A stretch of DNA of 64,000 nt from Caenispirillum bisanense (GTDB lineage Bacteria > Pseudomonadota > Alphaproteobacteria > Rhodospirillales > UBA2165), in contig CAMDWJ010000014.1 in the NCBI GenBank assembly GCA_945877815.1, forward strand, positions 32,677-96,676, in the 5' to 3' direction. Every line of letters starts with the position of its first letter. Position 1 is the stretch's first letter. The translations under genes were made by a program, and so were the position numbers. The notes beneath the pieces are model-generated. The model saw only the letters and a program-made list of their open reading frames with translations, was not told the origin of the DNA and made no database searches. Shown one piece after another: positions 35,566 through 44,200 of this stretch.

Positions 35566-36747
35566 TTACTCCGCCGCGTCGCTTTTCTTTTGCGTGCGCG
35601 CGTTGAATTTGGCAACCGCCGCCTTGCTCTTGGCACTATTGTCCTCGCGGTTGGCGCGCAGCCAAGCCATCGAATCCTCGCGCCAGGCATTGCGGGCGTT
35701 GAACTTCGGCAGCACAGTGCGCGCGAACAATTCGTAGGAGCGTTTGGTGGCCTCCCAATCGGCCCAATCGTGGGCGAGCATCAGGATCGTGCCGAAACCT
35801 CCGGACCTGTCCCATAGGTTTTCGAGCACCTGGAGCGCTTCGTCCGGCGTGCCGATGACGCCGCGCCCGGATTCATTGATGGCCTCTAGGCTGGCCATTC
35901 CGAGTGCCGCCGGGCCCTCGGGCCGCACAGAATAGCCGTATTGTTCGTAGGCCGCGAAACCCTTGCGGCAGTTGGCAAGCGCCTTTTCGCGCGTCTCGGC
36001 GATGTGGAATGGAGCCATTAAGCGCAAGTCGGCGCGGTCCATGCTGCGGCCCTGCTTGGCGGCCTCGATGTTGGCCACGTTCCAATTGGCCGCGAGCACG
36101 TCCGATCCGGCGACCGTGCCGGCCGCGACGCACAACATGCCGAGCCCGTGCCGCCCGGCAAGTGCCGCACCGTTCGAGGTAACGGTGCTGGTCACCGCGA
36201 TAAGCGGGCGCGGGTTGGTGTAGGGCCTGAGCTGCAGGCGCGCTTCATTGAGCCTGTACCAGTCGGTGGTCTTGGTGATGGTTTCGCCGGCGAGCAGGCG
36301 AACGATGAGATCGACGGACTCGGCCATGCGGTCGCGCTGCTCGTCGGGATCGATGCCGAGCATCTTGGCGTCCGACGGCAGCATGCCGGGGCCGAAGCCG
36401 AACATGGCGCGCCCGCGCGTCTGGTAATCGAGCTGCACCATGCGTTCGGCCACGATTAGCGGATGGTGATAGGGCAGCGACACCACGCCGGTGCCGAGGC
36501 GGATGTGGCGCGTGCGCTCGGCTGCCGTCGCGATGAACAGCATCGGATCGCCGTAGATTTCGAAACCGCCCGAATGATGCTCGCCGATCCAGGCCTCGGC
36601 ATAGCCGAGCGCATCGAGCCATTGCATGAGTTCGAAGTCTCGTTCGATCAGGATCAGCGGATCGTCGTCGTTGGAATGGAACGGCGGCAGGAAGATGCCG
36701 GCCTTGAGGGCGCGTGATGGGGTCGTGCGCGACGGCATTGCGGTCAT
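35566..36747 (-). CDS. LLM-class flavin-dependent oxidoreductase (luciferase-like monooxygenase)
   Basis: The 393-residue protein is a bacterial luciferase fold TIM barrel. It shows Gly-Glu-His-His-Ser-Gly-Gly-Phe-Glu-Ile-Tyr near residue 55, the conserved Leu-Gly-Thr-Gly-Val, and Gly-Arg-Ala-Met-Phe-Gly-Phe-Gly-Pro-Gly. Family members use FMNH2 to oxidise aldehydes, alkanesulfonates or aromatic acids such as nitrilotriacetate. It lies between two binding-protein genes, which could supply its substrate, though it shares no operon with the second. The start is ATG 36747 with GGGAGG upstream. The C-terminal Lys/Ala-rich tail is longer than usual. Confidence 0.88.
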   Translation of the reverse strand: MTAMPSRTTPSRALKAGIFLPPFHSNDDDPLILIERDFELMQWLDALGYAEAWIGEHHSGGFEIYGDPMLFIATAAERTRHIRLGTGVVSLPYHHPLIVAERMVQLDYQTRGRAMFGFGPGMLPSDAKMLGIDPDEQRDRMAESVDLIVRLLAGETITKTTDWYRLNEARLQLRPYTNPRPLIAVTSTVTSNGAALAGRHGLGMLCVAAGTVAGSDVLAANWNVANIEAAKQGRSMDRADLRLMAPFHIAETREKALANCRKGFAAYEQYGYSVRPEGPAALGMASLEAINESGRGVIGTPDEALQVLENLWDRSGGFGTILMLAHDWADWEATKRSYELFARTVLPKFNARNAWREDSMAWLRANREDNSAKSKAAVAKFNARTQKKSDAAE

Positions 36748-36915
36748 TTATGGGGCCTCCCTGGCCTGAACTTGGGCTTACCCTAGCCTTGGTTCCACTG
36801 GGAGGAAAGGCGGAGGGAGGCTTGGGCCAGGCAGTGGGAAATTCCCTTGTCTGGGCTGAGGTGCGCCCATAAGATTTCATTAAGACAGTCAATAAAATAC
36901 ATCCGGGAGATGGGC

Positions 36916-37983
36916 ATGGTTAGGACGGTCAAGACGACGATGTTTGCAGCCGCATTGTTTTCGCTCGGACTGCTCGTTGGCGCGGGTGCGCCGTCTCCGG
37001 CCTACGCGCAATCTGCGTCTCCGGCGGCGGTCGCCGATTTCTACAAAGGCCAGAACCTGGAAATCATCGTCGGCTATGGCGCCGGTGGCGGGTACGACCT
37101 GACCGCGCGCGCCCTTGCCCGCCATATGGGGAAATATATCCCGGGCAATCCCAAGATCATCGTGCGCAACATGCCGGGTGCCGGCAGTTTCGTTGCCGCC
37201 AACCATGTCAGCAACGTCGCCCCCAAGGACGGCTCGGTCATTGGCGTCTATGCCGATCTGCTGCCCATCGTGAAACTGCTCGGCCTGGACGGCATCCAGT
37301 TCGATCCGATCCAGCTGAGCTGGCTCGGCGCCGTCACGCAGCGCGAGACGCCGACGCTCGGCGTGCGCACCGATTCGCCGGCGACGACCCTGGAGGGGAT
37401 CAAGAAAACCGAGATCACGGTGGGCTCGGACGGATTGGGGGCCACCAGCGCCTATGCCTTCATGCTCAACGACCTCGTCGGCACGAAGCTGAAGGTGCTG
37501 ACCGGCTATACGGGTACCTCGCAGATCGATCTGGCACTTGAACGCGGCGAAGTGCACGGCCGCGCCACCATCGATTGGCCGCGCACGCGCGCCAAGACCG
37601 ATTGGCTGCAGCGCAAGCTCATCACGCCGATCGTGCTGTTCTCGCTCACCCCCAGCCCCGATCCCGATCTCAAGACCGTGCCGCTGGTGATCGATCTCGC
37701 GAAAAATGCCGAGGATCGCCAGATCATGGAGTTGGTGCTGGGCACCAACGAATATTTTCGTGCCTTCTCCGGCCCGTCGGGCATCCCGGCCGACCGGTTG
37801 GCGGCGCTGCGCGACGCGTTCGCCAAGACGATGAATGATACGGAGTTCCAGGACGACTTCACTAAGGCGACGGCGGGTACAGTGCAATTCTCGGACCCCA
37901 AGAAAATCCAGGACTTCATGACGCGCGTCTATAAATTCCCGCCCGAGGTCATTAAGCGCGCCGCCAAATACGCAACGCCGTGA
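36916..37983 (+). CDS. Tripartite tricarboxylate transporter-type substrate-binding protein (second copy)
   Basis: The 355-residue precursor has a signal peptide ending Pro-Ala-Tyr-Ala-Gln-Ser. The Gly-Tyr-Gly-Ala-Gly-Gly-Gly-Tyr-Asp and Pro-Gly-Ala-Gly-Ser motifs match those of the 34.5 kb protein. The two share the same overall plan but differ widely, so they probably bind different acids. No membrane subunit is near. ATG 36916 is preferred because GGGAG lies 8 bases upstream; the next upstream ATG (36910) has no spacing. It is divergent from the luciferase-like gene with about 170 bases between, room for two promoters. Confidence 0.87.
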   Translation: MVRTVKTTMFAAALFSLGLLVGAGAPSPAYAQSASPAAVADFYKGQNLEIIVGYGAGGGYDLTARALARHMGKYIPGNPKIIVRNMPGAGSFVAANHVSNVAPKDGSVIGVYADLLPIVKLLGLDGIQFDPIQLSWLGAVTQRETPTLGVRTDSPATTLEGIKKTEITVGSDGLGATSAYAFMLNDLVGTKLKVLTGYTGTSQIDLALERGEVHGRATIDWPRTRAKTDWLQRKLITPIVLFSLTPSPDPDLKTVPLVIDLAKNAEDRQIMELVLGTNEYFRAFSGPSGIPADRLAALRDAFAKTMNDTEFQDDFTKATAGTVQFSDPKKIQDFMTRVYKFPPEVIKRAAKYATP

Positions 37984-38061
37984 GAGGGATGAACGTTCGT
38001 GAATATAGCTCGTCATGGCCGCACTTGTGTTGCGCGTTCAGCGCGTGCCAAGTACGCAGGC

Positions 38062-38126
38062 CATCCACGAGATTTTTCGCGCTATCGCGCTTTCGTCCGT
38101 GGATGCCCCGGACAAGCCGGGGCATG
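38062..38126 (+). repeat. 65-bp hairpin repeat, copy A
   Basis: It begins CATCCACGAG and ends ..GGGGCATG, with a perfect 9-bp stem ATGCCCCGG/CCGGGGCAT around a 5-base loop at 38112-38116. It aligns without gaps to the reverse complement of 40254-40318 (55 of 65 bases identical by eye). A short T run (38135-38140) lies 9 bases beyond it and could make it a terminator after the binding-protein gene. Confidence 0.8.
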
Positions 38127-38174
38127 ACGTCCTCTTTTTTGACGACAATATCTGACAGTAAGGAGTAACCCGCG

Positions 38175-39551
38175 ATGCTGACCGTTGAGATGAACGAGCG
38201 CCTGACGCGTGTCGGACCCGGAACGCCGTGCGGCGAATTGATGCGCCGCTATTGGATCCCCATCGCGGCCAGCTCGCAATTGCTCGACAATCCGGTCAAG
38301 CCGGTGCGCATCCTCGGCGAGGATTTGGTGCTGTTCCGCAACACCAAGGGCGGGCTCGGCCTGATCGGCCAGCGATGCCTGCATCGCCTCGTCGATCTGC
38401 AATACGGCATCCCCGACGAATGCGGGTTGCGCTGCCCCTATCATGGCTGGCTCTACGACGAGACCGGCGAGTGCACCGAACGCCCGATGGAGGCCAATCC
38501 GCGCGGCAAGTTCCCGAAAAAGACGCCGGCCTATCCGGTCGAGGAATTGGGCGGGCTCGTCTTCGCCTATATGGGGCCGCTGCCGGCCCCCGCCTTGCCG
38601 CGCTGGGATCAGTTCGTGTGGCCCAACGCCATCCGTCAGGTCGCCATCAACGTGCTCGATTGCAACTGGCTGCAATGCCAGGAGAATACGGGCGATCCGG
38701 CGCACAGCGTCTATACGCACGGCTATTTCTTCAAATACGTCCTGGAGCGCGAGGGCAATGCCGACCGCATGGCGAGCCAGACGCACACCCTGCACACGCG
38801 CACCAAGTGGGGCGTCGGCATCAAGGACGTGACCGCCAACACCACGCCCTATGGCTTCGAGAAATTCCTCGTCTTCTCCAAGGAGTTGGGTGCGGAGAAG
38901 GATCTGACGCGGCGCCATTCCAACGTGATCTTCCCGTTCTATACCAACACGGGCGGGCCGGGTGCTCCGCGCAGCGACATCCAAGCGCGCGTTCCCATCG
39001 ACGATACGCACACGTTGCACATCAGCTATCAGGTCTATGCCGCCCCGCCCGGCGTCACCGCGCCCAAGCAGGATTTTATACCCTGGTACGCGCCGCCAAT
39101 CCGCGATGAGAACGGCAAGCCGATCCTCGATTACGTGCTGGCGCAGGATGCGCTGGTCTGGTGGTCGCAAGGCGACATCACCGACCGCAGCCAGGAAAAT
39201 CTCGGGCGCACCGATATCCCGATCATCTTGCTGCGCAAGCAGTTGGCCGAGAACATCGACCGGGTCGAGCAGGGCAAGGATCCGATGAACGTGTTCCGCG
39301 AGGGCTCGCCCGAGATCCTATTCGCCGCCGGCAAGCCGCCCGTGGGCTGGACCGGCGATCCCGCCACCTTCCTCGCACCCGTGGTCGGGCAGGATTTCCG
39401 CCGCATGTACCACAAGGGCTTCGCCATCGACGATGCCGACCGCTATGGGCCGGCCACGCCCCTGGTCGCCGATCTGCACCGCGCGATCGAGGAAGCTTCC
39501 CTCTCGCGTGCCAAGGTCGAGGAAAAGGAAGGCGAACTGACGTCGGTGTGA
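38175..39551 (+). CDS. Rieske-type aromatic ring-hydroxylating oxygenase, large subunit
   Basis: The 458-residue protein has an N-terminal Rieske domain with Cys68-x-His70 and Cys87-x2-His90 as [2Fe-2S] ligands. A catalytic domain follows with the mononuclear iron set Asn171, Asp174, His177 and His182 in Glu-Asn-Thr-Gly-Asp-Pro-Ala-His. The layout resembles phthalate 4,5-dioxygenase and vanillate-type single-component oxygenases. It needs an electron-donating reductase that is not found here. The downstream DUF2889 gene is convergent. A hairpin repeat lies before it and a mirrored copy lies past the DUF2889 gene. ATG 38175 has AAGGAG upstream. Confidence 0.9.
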   Translation: MLTVEMNERLTRVGPGTPCGELMRRYWIPIAASSQLLDNPVKPVRILGEDLVLFRNTKGGLGLIGQRCLHRLVDLQYGIPDECGLRCPYHGWLYDETGECTERPMEANPRGKFPKKTPAYPVEELGGLVFAYMGPLPAPALPRWDQFVWPNAIRQVAINVLDCNWLQCQENTGDPAHSVYTHGYFFKYVLEREGNADRMASQTHTLHTRTKWGVGIKDVTANTTPYGFEKFLVFSKELGAEKDLTRRHSNVIFPFYTNTGGPGAPRSDIQARVPIDDTHTLHISYQVYAAPPGVTAPKQDFIPWYAPPIRDENGKPILDYVLAQDALVWWSQGDITDRSQENLGRTDIPIILLRKQLAENIDRVEQGKDPMNVFREGSPEILFAAGKPPVGWTGDPATFLAPVVGQDFRRMYHKGFAIDDADRYGPATPLVADLHRAIEEASLSRAKVEEKEGELTSV

Positions 39552-39595
39552 AACCGAGACCCTCTCCGCATTTTGGGGGAGAGGGAGGGTAAGAA

Positions 39596-40171
39596 TCAAC
39601 GCGCCTTCGCGGCACCCGTATAAAATTTCGGGAAACGTGTGCGGACCATATCCTGCGCGCTCGACCAGCCGTGGCAGGAATTGAGAAAGCCAGGCTTGGA
39701 GTCCCGATCCTCGGGAATTCCGGCTTCGCGCTTGCGCTTGGCCATCGCCGGATAGATCGTTTGGTAGACGGTGGTGGCGAGCGGCCCCAGGATCAATTGC
39801 ATTATGTGCGTACAGCCGGCGACGCCGCCGATGCGTTCTTGCACGAGCCGCGTCCAGCCCGACACGACGCGCTCGCCGATCAGCTTTTTCACGCCGTCCG
39901 CGATGGTGGGGCAGATCTTGAAGGGGCTGAGTTCGGTGAATGCCTCGATATCGTGGACCTTGAGATTGTCGTCGACCGTCAGGCGCACGTGCATCTCGTG
40001 GATCGGCACGCCGGCCGCGACCATGCCGCGATCCAAGTTCTCGAAACTATAGGTCTTCACGTCGGTGATGATCCCTTCGATGTCCCACAAACCGTCGTCA
40101 CGCTCATAGCCGAGACAACGGATTTCGCGCGTGTGCAACAGCTTGCGCGAGACGGCAGGGGACAGTGGCAT
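39596..40171 (-). CDS. DUF2889 family protein
   Basis: The 191-residue protein fits DUF2889: Leu-His-Thr-Arg-Glu-Ile-Arg-Cys-Leu-Gly-Tyr near the N-terminus, Trp-Asp-Ile-Glu-Gly, His-Glu-Met-His-Val-Arg-Leu-Thr-Val, and a C-terminal Cys-His-Gly-Trp. Its function is unknown; members often sit beside oxygenases and other catabolic genes, as here. The start is ATG 40171 with GGGAG upstream; the longer frame to 40228 is not supported. It ends 44 bases past the convergent Rieske gene. Confidence 0.8.
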   Translation of the reverse strand: MPLSPAVSRKLLHTREIRCLGYERDDGLWDIEGIITDVKTYSFENLDRGMVAAGVPIHEMHVRLTVDDNLKVHDIEAFTELSPFKICPTIADGVKKLIGERVVSGWTRLVQERIGGVAGCTHIMQLILGPLATTVYQTIYPAMAKRKREAGIPEDRDSKPGFLNSCHGWSSAQDMVRTRFPKFYTGAAKAR

Positions 40172-40253
40172 CAATCTAACTCCCGTTGAGATATCAACGA
40201 GACTAGGACCGGCCGTCCATATGGTCAAATGAGGGGGCGACTAGATTATGCCG

Positions 40254-40338
40254 CATGGCCGGGCTTGTCCCGGCCATCCAAGGACGAAAGCGCATTTGCG
40301 CGAAAAGACTCGTGGATGCCCGCACCAAGTGCGGGCAT
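40254..40338 (-). repeat. Hairpin repeat, copy B (inverted relative to 38062), with a second stem
   Basis: On the minus strand, 40254-40318 matches the 65-base copy A. An extra perfect 10-bp stem ATGCCCGCAC/GTGCGGGCAT with a 3-base loop (40316-40338) adjoins it. Differences at the stem bases of the two copies are compensatory (see findings). It separates the DUF2889 gene from the CBS-domain gene. Confidence 0.8.
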
Positions 40339-40360
40339 GACAAGGCTATCTGACGTAACG

Positions 40361-40810
40361 CTAAGCCCCGACACCGTAGCCGGTATCGAAGATGAAGGCT
40401 TCGCGCTCGCGCACTTCGTGCTCAAGCTGCTTCTTCACCACAGCGTAAAGGTCGCGGATCGAAACCATGCCGACGACGCGACCGTCTTCGACCACCGGCA
40501 GGTGGCGATAGTGGCGCAAGCGCATGAGTTCGAGCGCGTTGAGCGGAGAATCCTCGGGCGCCAGCACGTCGGGCCGCGCGGTCATGACCTGGGATAGTGG
40601 GGTCTTGTCGGGATCGAGGCCCACGGCGACCACGCGCGCCGTCAGGTCGCGTTCGGTGAAGATGCCGACCAGGCGGTCGCCGTCGGTCACCAGCACCGCG
40701 CTGACCTTGTTGCTACCCATGGTTTTCGCGGCCTCGCGCACCAGCGCGCTCGGCGGCAGTTTGTAGAGTGTTTGGTTGTCGACGACGTCCGGTATGATTT
40801 TGCCTGTCAC
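40361..40810 (-). CDS. Two-CBS-domain protein
   Basis: The 149-residue protein is two CBS domains: Ser-Ala-Leu-Val-Arg-Glu-Ala-Ala to Asp-Leu-Thr-Ala-Arg for the first, then Pro-Leu-Asn-Ala-Leu-Glu-Leu-Met to Met-Val-Ser-Ile-Arg-Asp-Leu for the second. Such stand-alone pairs bind adenosine nucleotides and act as energy sensors or as regulators of a partner. A GTG at 40810 with GGGAG at the right distance is preferred to ATG 40816, which abuts that ribosome site. The following CorC-like gene also contains CBS domains, but lies about 125 bases upstream, so the two are probably separate units. Confidence 0.85.
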   Translation of the reverse strand: MTGKIIPDVVDNQTLYKLPPSALVREAAKTMGSNKVSAVLVTDGDRLVGIFTERDLTARVVAVGLDPDKTPLSQVMTARPDVLAPEDSPLNALELMRLRHYRHLPVVEDGRVVGMVSIRDLYAVVKKQLEHEVREREAFIFDTGYGVGA

Positions 40811-40934
40811 GTCCATCTCCCTGTCGTTGTGGATGGAACTCGTCGTCCCTCCAATATAGCGCAATTCAGGGCGGTTCGTATGTCAATTTGAAGGCAATTC
40901 GAAATGTGCGGGTTTGGGCCGGTTTGCAGCGAAA

Positions 40935-42227
40935 TCAGCCGGTTTCCTCGTCCTCGCTCGCTCCCGCTTCTGGCTCGGCGGGGGGCGTGATGCGGATCGA
41001 GGTGATCTGGTGGCGCTGGCGGCGGAGGATCTCGAATCGCAGGCCGTGGAAGCGAAACGCTTGTCCGACCTCGGGAATGCGGCGTGCCGCGTGCAGCACC
41101 AGGCCCGCGACGGTGGACGCCTGATCGTCGGGCAGGCGCCAGTTCATGTGCCGGTTGAGATCGCGGATGGTGTAATGGCCGTCGACGATGAACGAACCGT
41201 CGCTTTGCGTGCGCAGGCCCGGACGCGCCACGTCGAACTCGTCGGCGATGTCGCCGACGATCTCCTCGATGATGTCTTCCAAGGTGACGACGCCGAGCAG
41301 GCTGCCATATTCGTCGATGACGAGCGCGAAATGTTCGTGGCGTGCGCGGAAGGCATGGAGCTGATCGAGCAGCGTCGTGGTTTCGGGCACGAACCAGGGC
41401 GGCGAGGCGAGGCTTTCGATATCGAGCGCGGTCGCCTGCCCGCCGGCCTCGCGCAGCGCCTTCAGGATATCGCGCACATGCACGACGCCGACGATATTGT
41501 CGGGTTCGCCCCGCCACAGCGGAAGGCGCGTATGCGGATTGGCGAGAACCTGTTCGAGGATCGCGGCCGGCGCATCGTCGGCGTTGATGCGTACAACGGT
41601 GCGCCGATGCACCATGATCTCGCCCACCTCGACCTGCGAAAGGTCCAGAACACTGCGCAGCATCGCACGTTCCTGCTGGATGACTTCGTCCTCGCCCTTG
41701 TGCAGTTCGATCGCGCCGCGCAGCTCCTCCGACGACGGAATGATCGCTTCGTCGGGGTTCAGCCGTACGCCGAACAGGCGCATCGTGCCGCGCACGATAT
41801 GGTCGGTCATCCAGGTGAGCGGCGATAGAAACCGCACGATCGGGCGCATGATCGGCGCGAAATTGAGCGCGACCCGGTCGGCGTGGCGCAGCGCGTAGGA
41901 TTTCGGGAATATCTCGCCGAAAATCACGATCAGGACGGTCATGACGGCGGTGGCATAGGCAACGCCGGCCTCGCCGAACAGCGCGATCAGGGCGCTGGTC
42001 GCCAGCGCCGAGGCCATGATGTTGACGAGATTGTTGGCGATCAGGATCGAGCTGATCAGCCGGCCCTGGCGCGCATTGAGACGATTGACCAGGCGCGCAC
42101 GCCAGCTGCCCTTTTGTTCGAGCTGGTGCATGGCCGGCCGCGAGGCGACCGTGAGCGAGGTTTCGGCTGCCGAGAAAAACGCAGACAGCAACAGCAAGAA
42201 CACGATGGCCGCGATTGTCAGCAGCAT
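40935..42227 (-). CDS. CorC/HlyC-family (CNNM-like) transporter with CBS pair
   Basis: The 430-residue protein has an N-terminal DUF21 membrane domain with about four helices (residues 1-145), two CBS domains (about 200-320) and a C-terminal CorC_HlyC domain. The family mediates Mg2+/Na+ or Co2+ transport or resistance; the bacterial CNNM-like members act as Mg2+ exporters. The cytoplasmic half would bind ATP-Mg. It precedes aroB on the minus strand with a 12-base gap, so it may be co-transcribed with aroKB, as in many alphaproteobacteria. Confidence 0.9.
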   Translation of the reverse strand: MLLTIAAIVFLLLLSAFFSAAETSLTVASRPAMHQLEQKGSWRARLVNRLNARQGRLISSILIANNLVNIMASALATSALIALFGEAGVAYATAVMTVLIVIFGEIFPKSYALRHADRVALNFAPIMRPIVRFLSPLTWMTDHIVRGTMRLFGVRLNPDEAIIPSSEELRGAIELHKGEDEVIQQERAMLRSVLDLSQVEVGEIMVHRRTVVRINADDAPAAILEQVLANPHTRLPLWRGEPDNIVGVVHVRDILKALREAGGQATALDIESLASPPWFVPETTTLLDQLHAFRARHEHFALVIDEYGSLLGVVTLEDIIEEIVGDIADEFDVARPGLRTQSDGSFIVDGHYTIRDLNRHMNWRLPDDQASTVAGLVLHAARRIPEVGQAFRFHGLRFEILRRQRHQITSIRITPPAEPEAGASEDEETG

Positions 42228-42239
42228 GGCGCGGAAAGC

Positions 42240-43367
42240 CTAGGCCGCGATCGCGCGGTCGAGAACGTGGCGAACTTCGGCGAGGGTGACGCCCTTGGCG
42301 ACGAAGGCTTTGCCGATGCCGTGCGCGAGAATGAAGGTGAGGGCGCCGTCCTCGACCTTCTTGTCGCTCGCCATATGCGCGAGCAGTTTATCGGTATTCC
42401 AGACTGGCCCGTTGGTTTTCGGCGGATCGGTGCGCAGGCCGAGGCTCGCGTAATGACGGCGCACCCGATCGGCATCGCTTTGCGCGCACAAGCCGAGACG
42501 CGCCGATAGTTCGAACGCCATGACGCTGCCGATGCCGACGGCCTCGCCATGCAGTAAGGTATCGCCGAAGCCGCTCTCGGCCTCGAGCGCATGGCCGAAG
42601 GTATGGCCGAGATTGAGCAGTGCGCGGGCACCTTCGGTTTCTCGTTCGTCGCCCGCAACCACCTGGGCCTTGTTGGCACATGATGCCACCACCGCCTCGC
42701 GGCGCGCATCGGCGTCGCCGGCGATGAGCTGGGCGCCCAGGCCCGCTTCGAGTCTCGCGAAGAACGCCGCATCGTTGATGAGCCCGTATTTGGCGATCTC
42801 GGCATAACCCGCGCGGATCTCGCGCACCGGAAGTGTTGCAAGCGTGTCGATGTCGGTCAGCACCAGGCGCGGCTGATGAAAGGCGCCGACCAGATTTTTG
42901 CCGTGTCGCGTATCGATAGCGGTCTTGCCGCCGACAGAGGAATCCACCTGGGAAAGCAAAGTCGTGGGCACCTGGACGAAATCGATGCCGCGCAGCGCGA
43001 TGGCGGCCGCGAAGCCGACGATGTCGCCGACGACGCCGCCGCCGAGTGCCACCAAGGTCGTGCGTCGTTCGATGTGTAAGGCCAATAACTGATCGAGCAG
43101 GATCTCGAGATGCGCGAAATCCTTGGTCTGTTCGCCGGCCGGCAGGACGATTTCGTCGGTCCGAATACCGGCGGACGTCAACGAAGCGATAAGCGACGCC
43201 AGGTACAGCGGCGCGACGTTGGTGTCGGAGACGACGACGACGCGTGGGCGTTGCAGAACGGGCGCCATCAACGCGCCGGCGCGCGCAATCAATGCGCTGC
43301 CGACGTGGATGTCGTAGCTGCGCTCGGCCAAGGCCACACGCAAAGTATTGGTTTTCGGTTCGATCAT
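42240..43367 (-). CDS. aroB: 3-dehydroquinate synthase
   Basis: AroB converts DAHP to 3-dehydroquinate, step 2 of the shikimate pathway, with NAD+ and a divalent metal. The 375-residue chain has Gly-Gly-Gly-Val-Val-Gly-Asp for NAD binding, Asp-Ser-Ser-Val-Gly-Gly-Lys-Thr-Ala-Ile-Asp, and the His-based metal site Leu-Asn-Leu-Gly-His-Thr-Phe-Gly-His-Ala. It overlaps aroK by 4 bases. The CorC-like gene follows after 12 bases. Confidence 0.96.
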   Translation of the reverse strand: MIEPKTNTLRVALAERSYDIHVGSALIARAGALMAPVLQRPRVVVVSDTNVAPLYLASLIASLTSAGIRTDEIVLPAGEQTKDFAHLEILLDQLLALHIERRTTLVALGGGVVGDIVGFAAAIALRGIDFVQVPTTLLSQVDSSVGGKTAIDTRHGKNLVGAFHQPRLVLTDIDTLATLPVREIRAGYAEIAKYGLINDAAFFARLEAGLGAQLIAGDADARREAVVASCANKAQVVAGDERETEGARALLNLGHTFGHALEAESGFGDTLLHGEAVGIGSVMAFELSARLGLCAQSDADRVRRHYASLGLRTDPPKTNGPVWNTDKLLAHMASDKKVEDGALTFILAHGIGKAFVAKGVTLAEVRHVLDRAIAA

Positions 43368-43939
43368 ATCCGTGCCGCGATGGGGGTCTGTGCCTCGATG
43401 AACGAGGCGAGGGTTTTATAGACGCGTTCGGCGGTATCCGACAGCGGCTCGTCATCGACATCGACGACGATATCGGCTTGCCCGTAGATGGGATAGCGCA
43501 GTTCCATCAGGTGGGCGAGAGTATCGTGGGGATCGCCGTTCTTGAGCAGCGGACGGTCGTCGCGACGCTTGGTGCGGCGCACCAGGGTGTCGAGATCGGC
43601 GCGCAACCAGACACTGACCGCGCGCTCGCTGATCATGGCGCGAATCCGTTCATCCATATAGGCGCCGCCGCCGGTGGCCACGACGGCCGTCGGGCCGGTG
43701 AAAATGCGCTCCAGCACCCGGCGCTCGCCCTCACGAAACTCGGCCTCGCCGAATTGGCTGAAAATGTCGGCGACGCTGCAGCCGGCGGCCTTTTCGATCT
43801 CGGCGTCGGAATCGAGGAAAGGCAGTTCGAACATCTTGGCCAACCGCTTGCCGAGGCTCGTTTTGCCCGCCCCCATCAGTCCGACCAGAACGATGAATCG
43901 CTGTTCCGCCGCGCGCGGCGACGTCCTCTCCGCGTTCAT
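43364..43939 (-). CDS. aroK: Shikimate kinase
   Basis: AroK phosphorylates shikimate at the 3-hydroxyl. The 191-residue protein has Walker A Gly-Leu-Met-Gly-Ala-Gly-Lys-Thr, the Asp-Ser-Asp-Ala-Glu-Ile-Glu shikimate-binding segment, and Gly-Gly-Gly-Ala-Tyr-Met in the lid region. The 4-base overlap with aroB means the two steps are co-translated, the usual arrangement. The plus-strand small ORF at 44063 is divergent. Confidence 0.95.
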   Translation of the reverse strand: MNAERTSPRAAEQRFIVLVGLMGAGKTSLGKRLAKMFELPFLDSDAEIEKAAGCSVADIFSQFGEAEFREGERRVLERIFTGPTAVVATGGGAYMDERIRAMISERAVSVWLRADLDTLVRRTKRRDDRPLLKNGDPHDTLAHLMELRYPIYGQADIVVDVDDEPLSDTAERVYKTLASFIEAQTPIAARI

Positions 43940-44062
43940 CGCACGAAGGGCGCGGTCGCTGGGCGGCGTTGCGGCGGCATGCCCGCAACGTTAAGATGCC
44001 TGAAATTCGTCATAATTGAACCGTAACACAACTCCCTGCCCAGCGGAAACAGCGCGCCCATC

Positions 44063-44200
44063 ATGAAACTCACCCTTTTTATCATTGGTTTCTTCATTCT
44101 GCTGATTGCGGGAACAGCCGTATTTCTCGCGACCTGGGACATTCCAGCACCCTCCAAACCCGCCGAGGTCGTCATTCCGAATGACCGGTTCCCGCGCTGA
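44063..44200 (+). CDS. Single-pass small membrane protein upstream of the xerD block
   Basis: The 45-residue ORF is one hydrophobic N-terminal segment (Thr-Leu-Phe-Ile-Ile-Gly to Ala-Val-Phe-Leu) followed by a Trp-Asp-Ile-Pro-Ala-Pro segment and a Pro/Val-rich tail ending Pro-Asn-Asp-Arg-Phe-Pro-Arg. Similar short ORFs with Trp-Asp-Ile-Pro-Ala-Pro are a recurring feature next to aroK/xerD in alphaproteobacteria, as I recall the family. The last 20 bases overlap the next gene in another frame. The function is unknown. It is too short for most gene callers. Confidence 0.7.
   Translation: MKLTLFIIGFFILLIAGTAVFLATWDIPAPSKPAEVVIPNDRFPR

Noticed and set aside
36889..38016. 375-codon frame opposite the second binding protein
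   Set aside because: It is a mirror of a gene with a signal peptide and family motifs; it is not coding.
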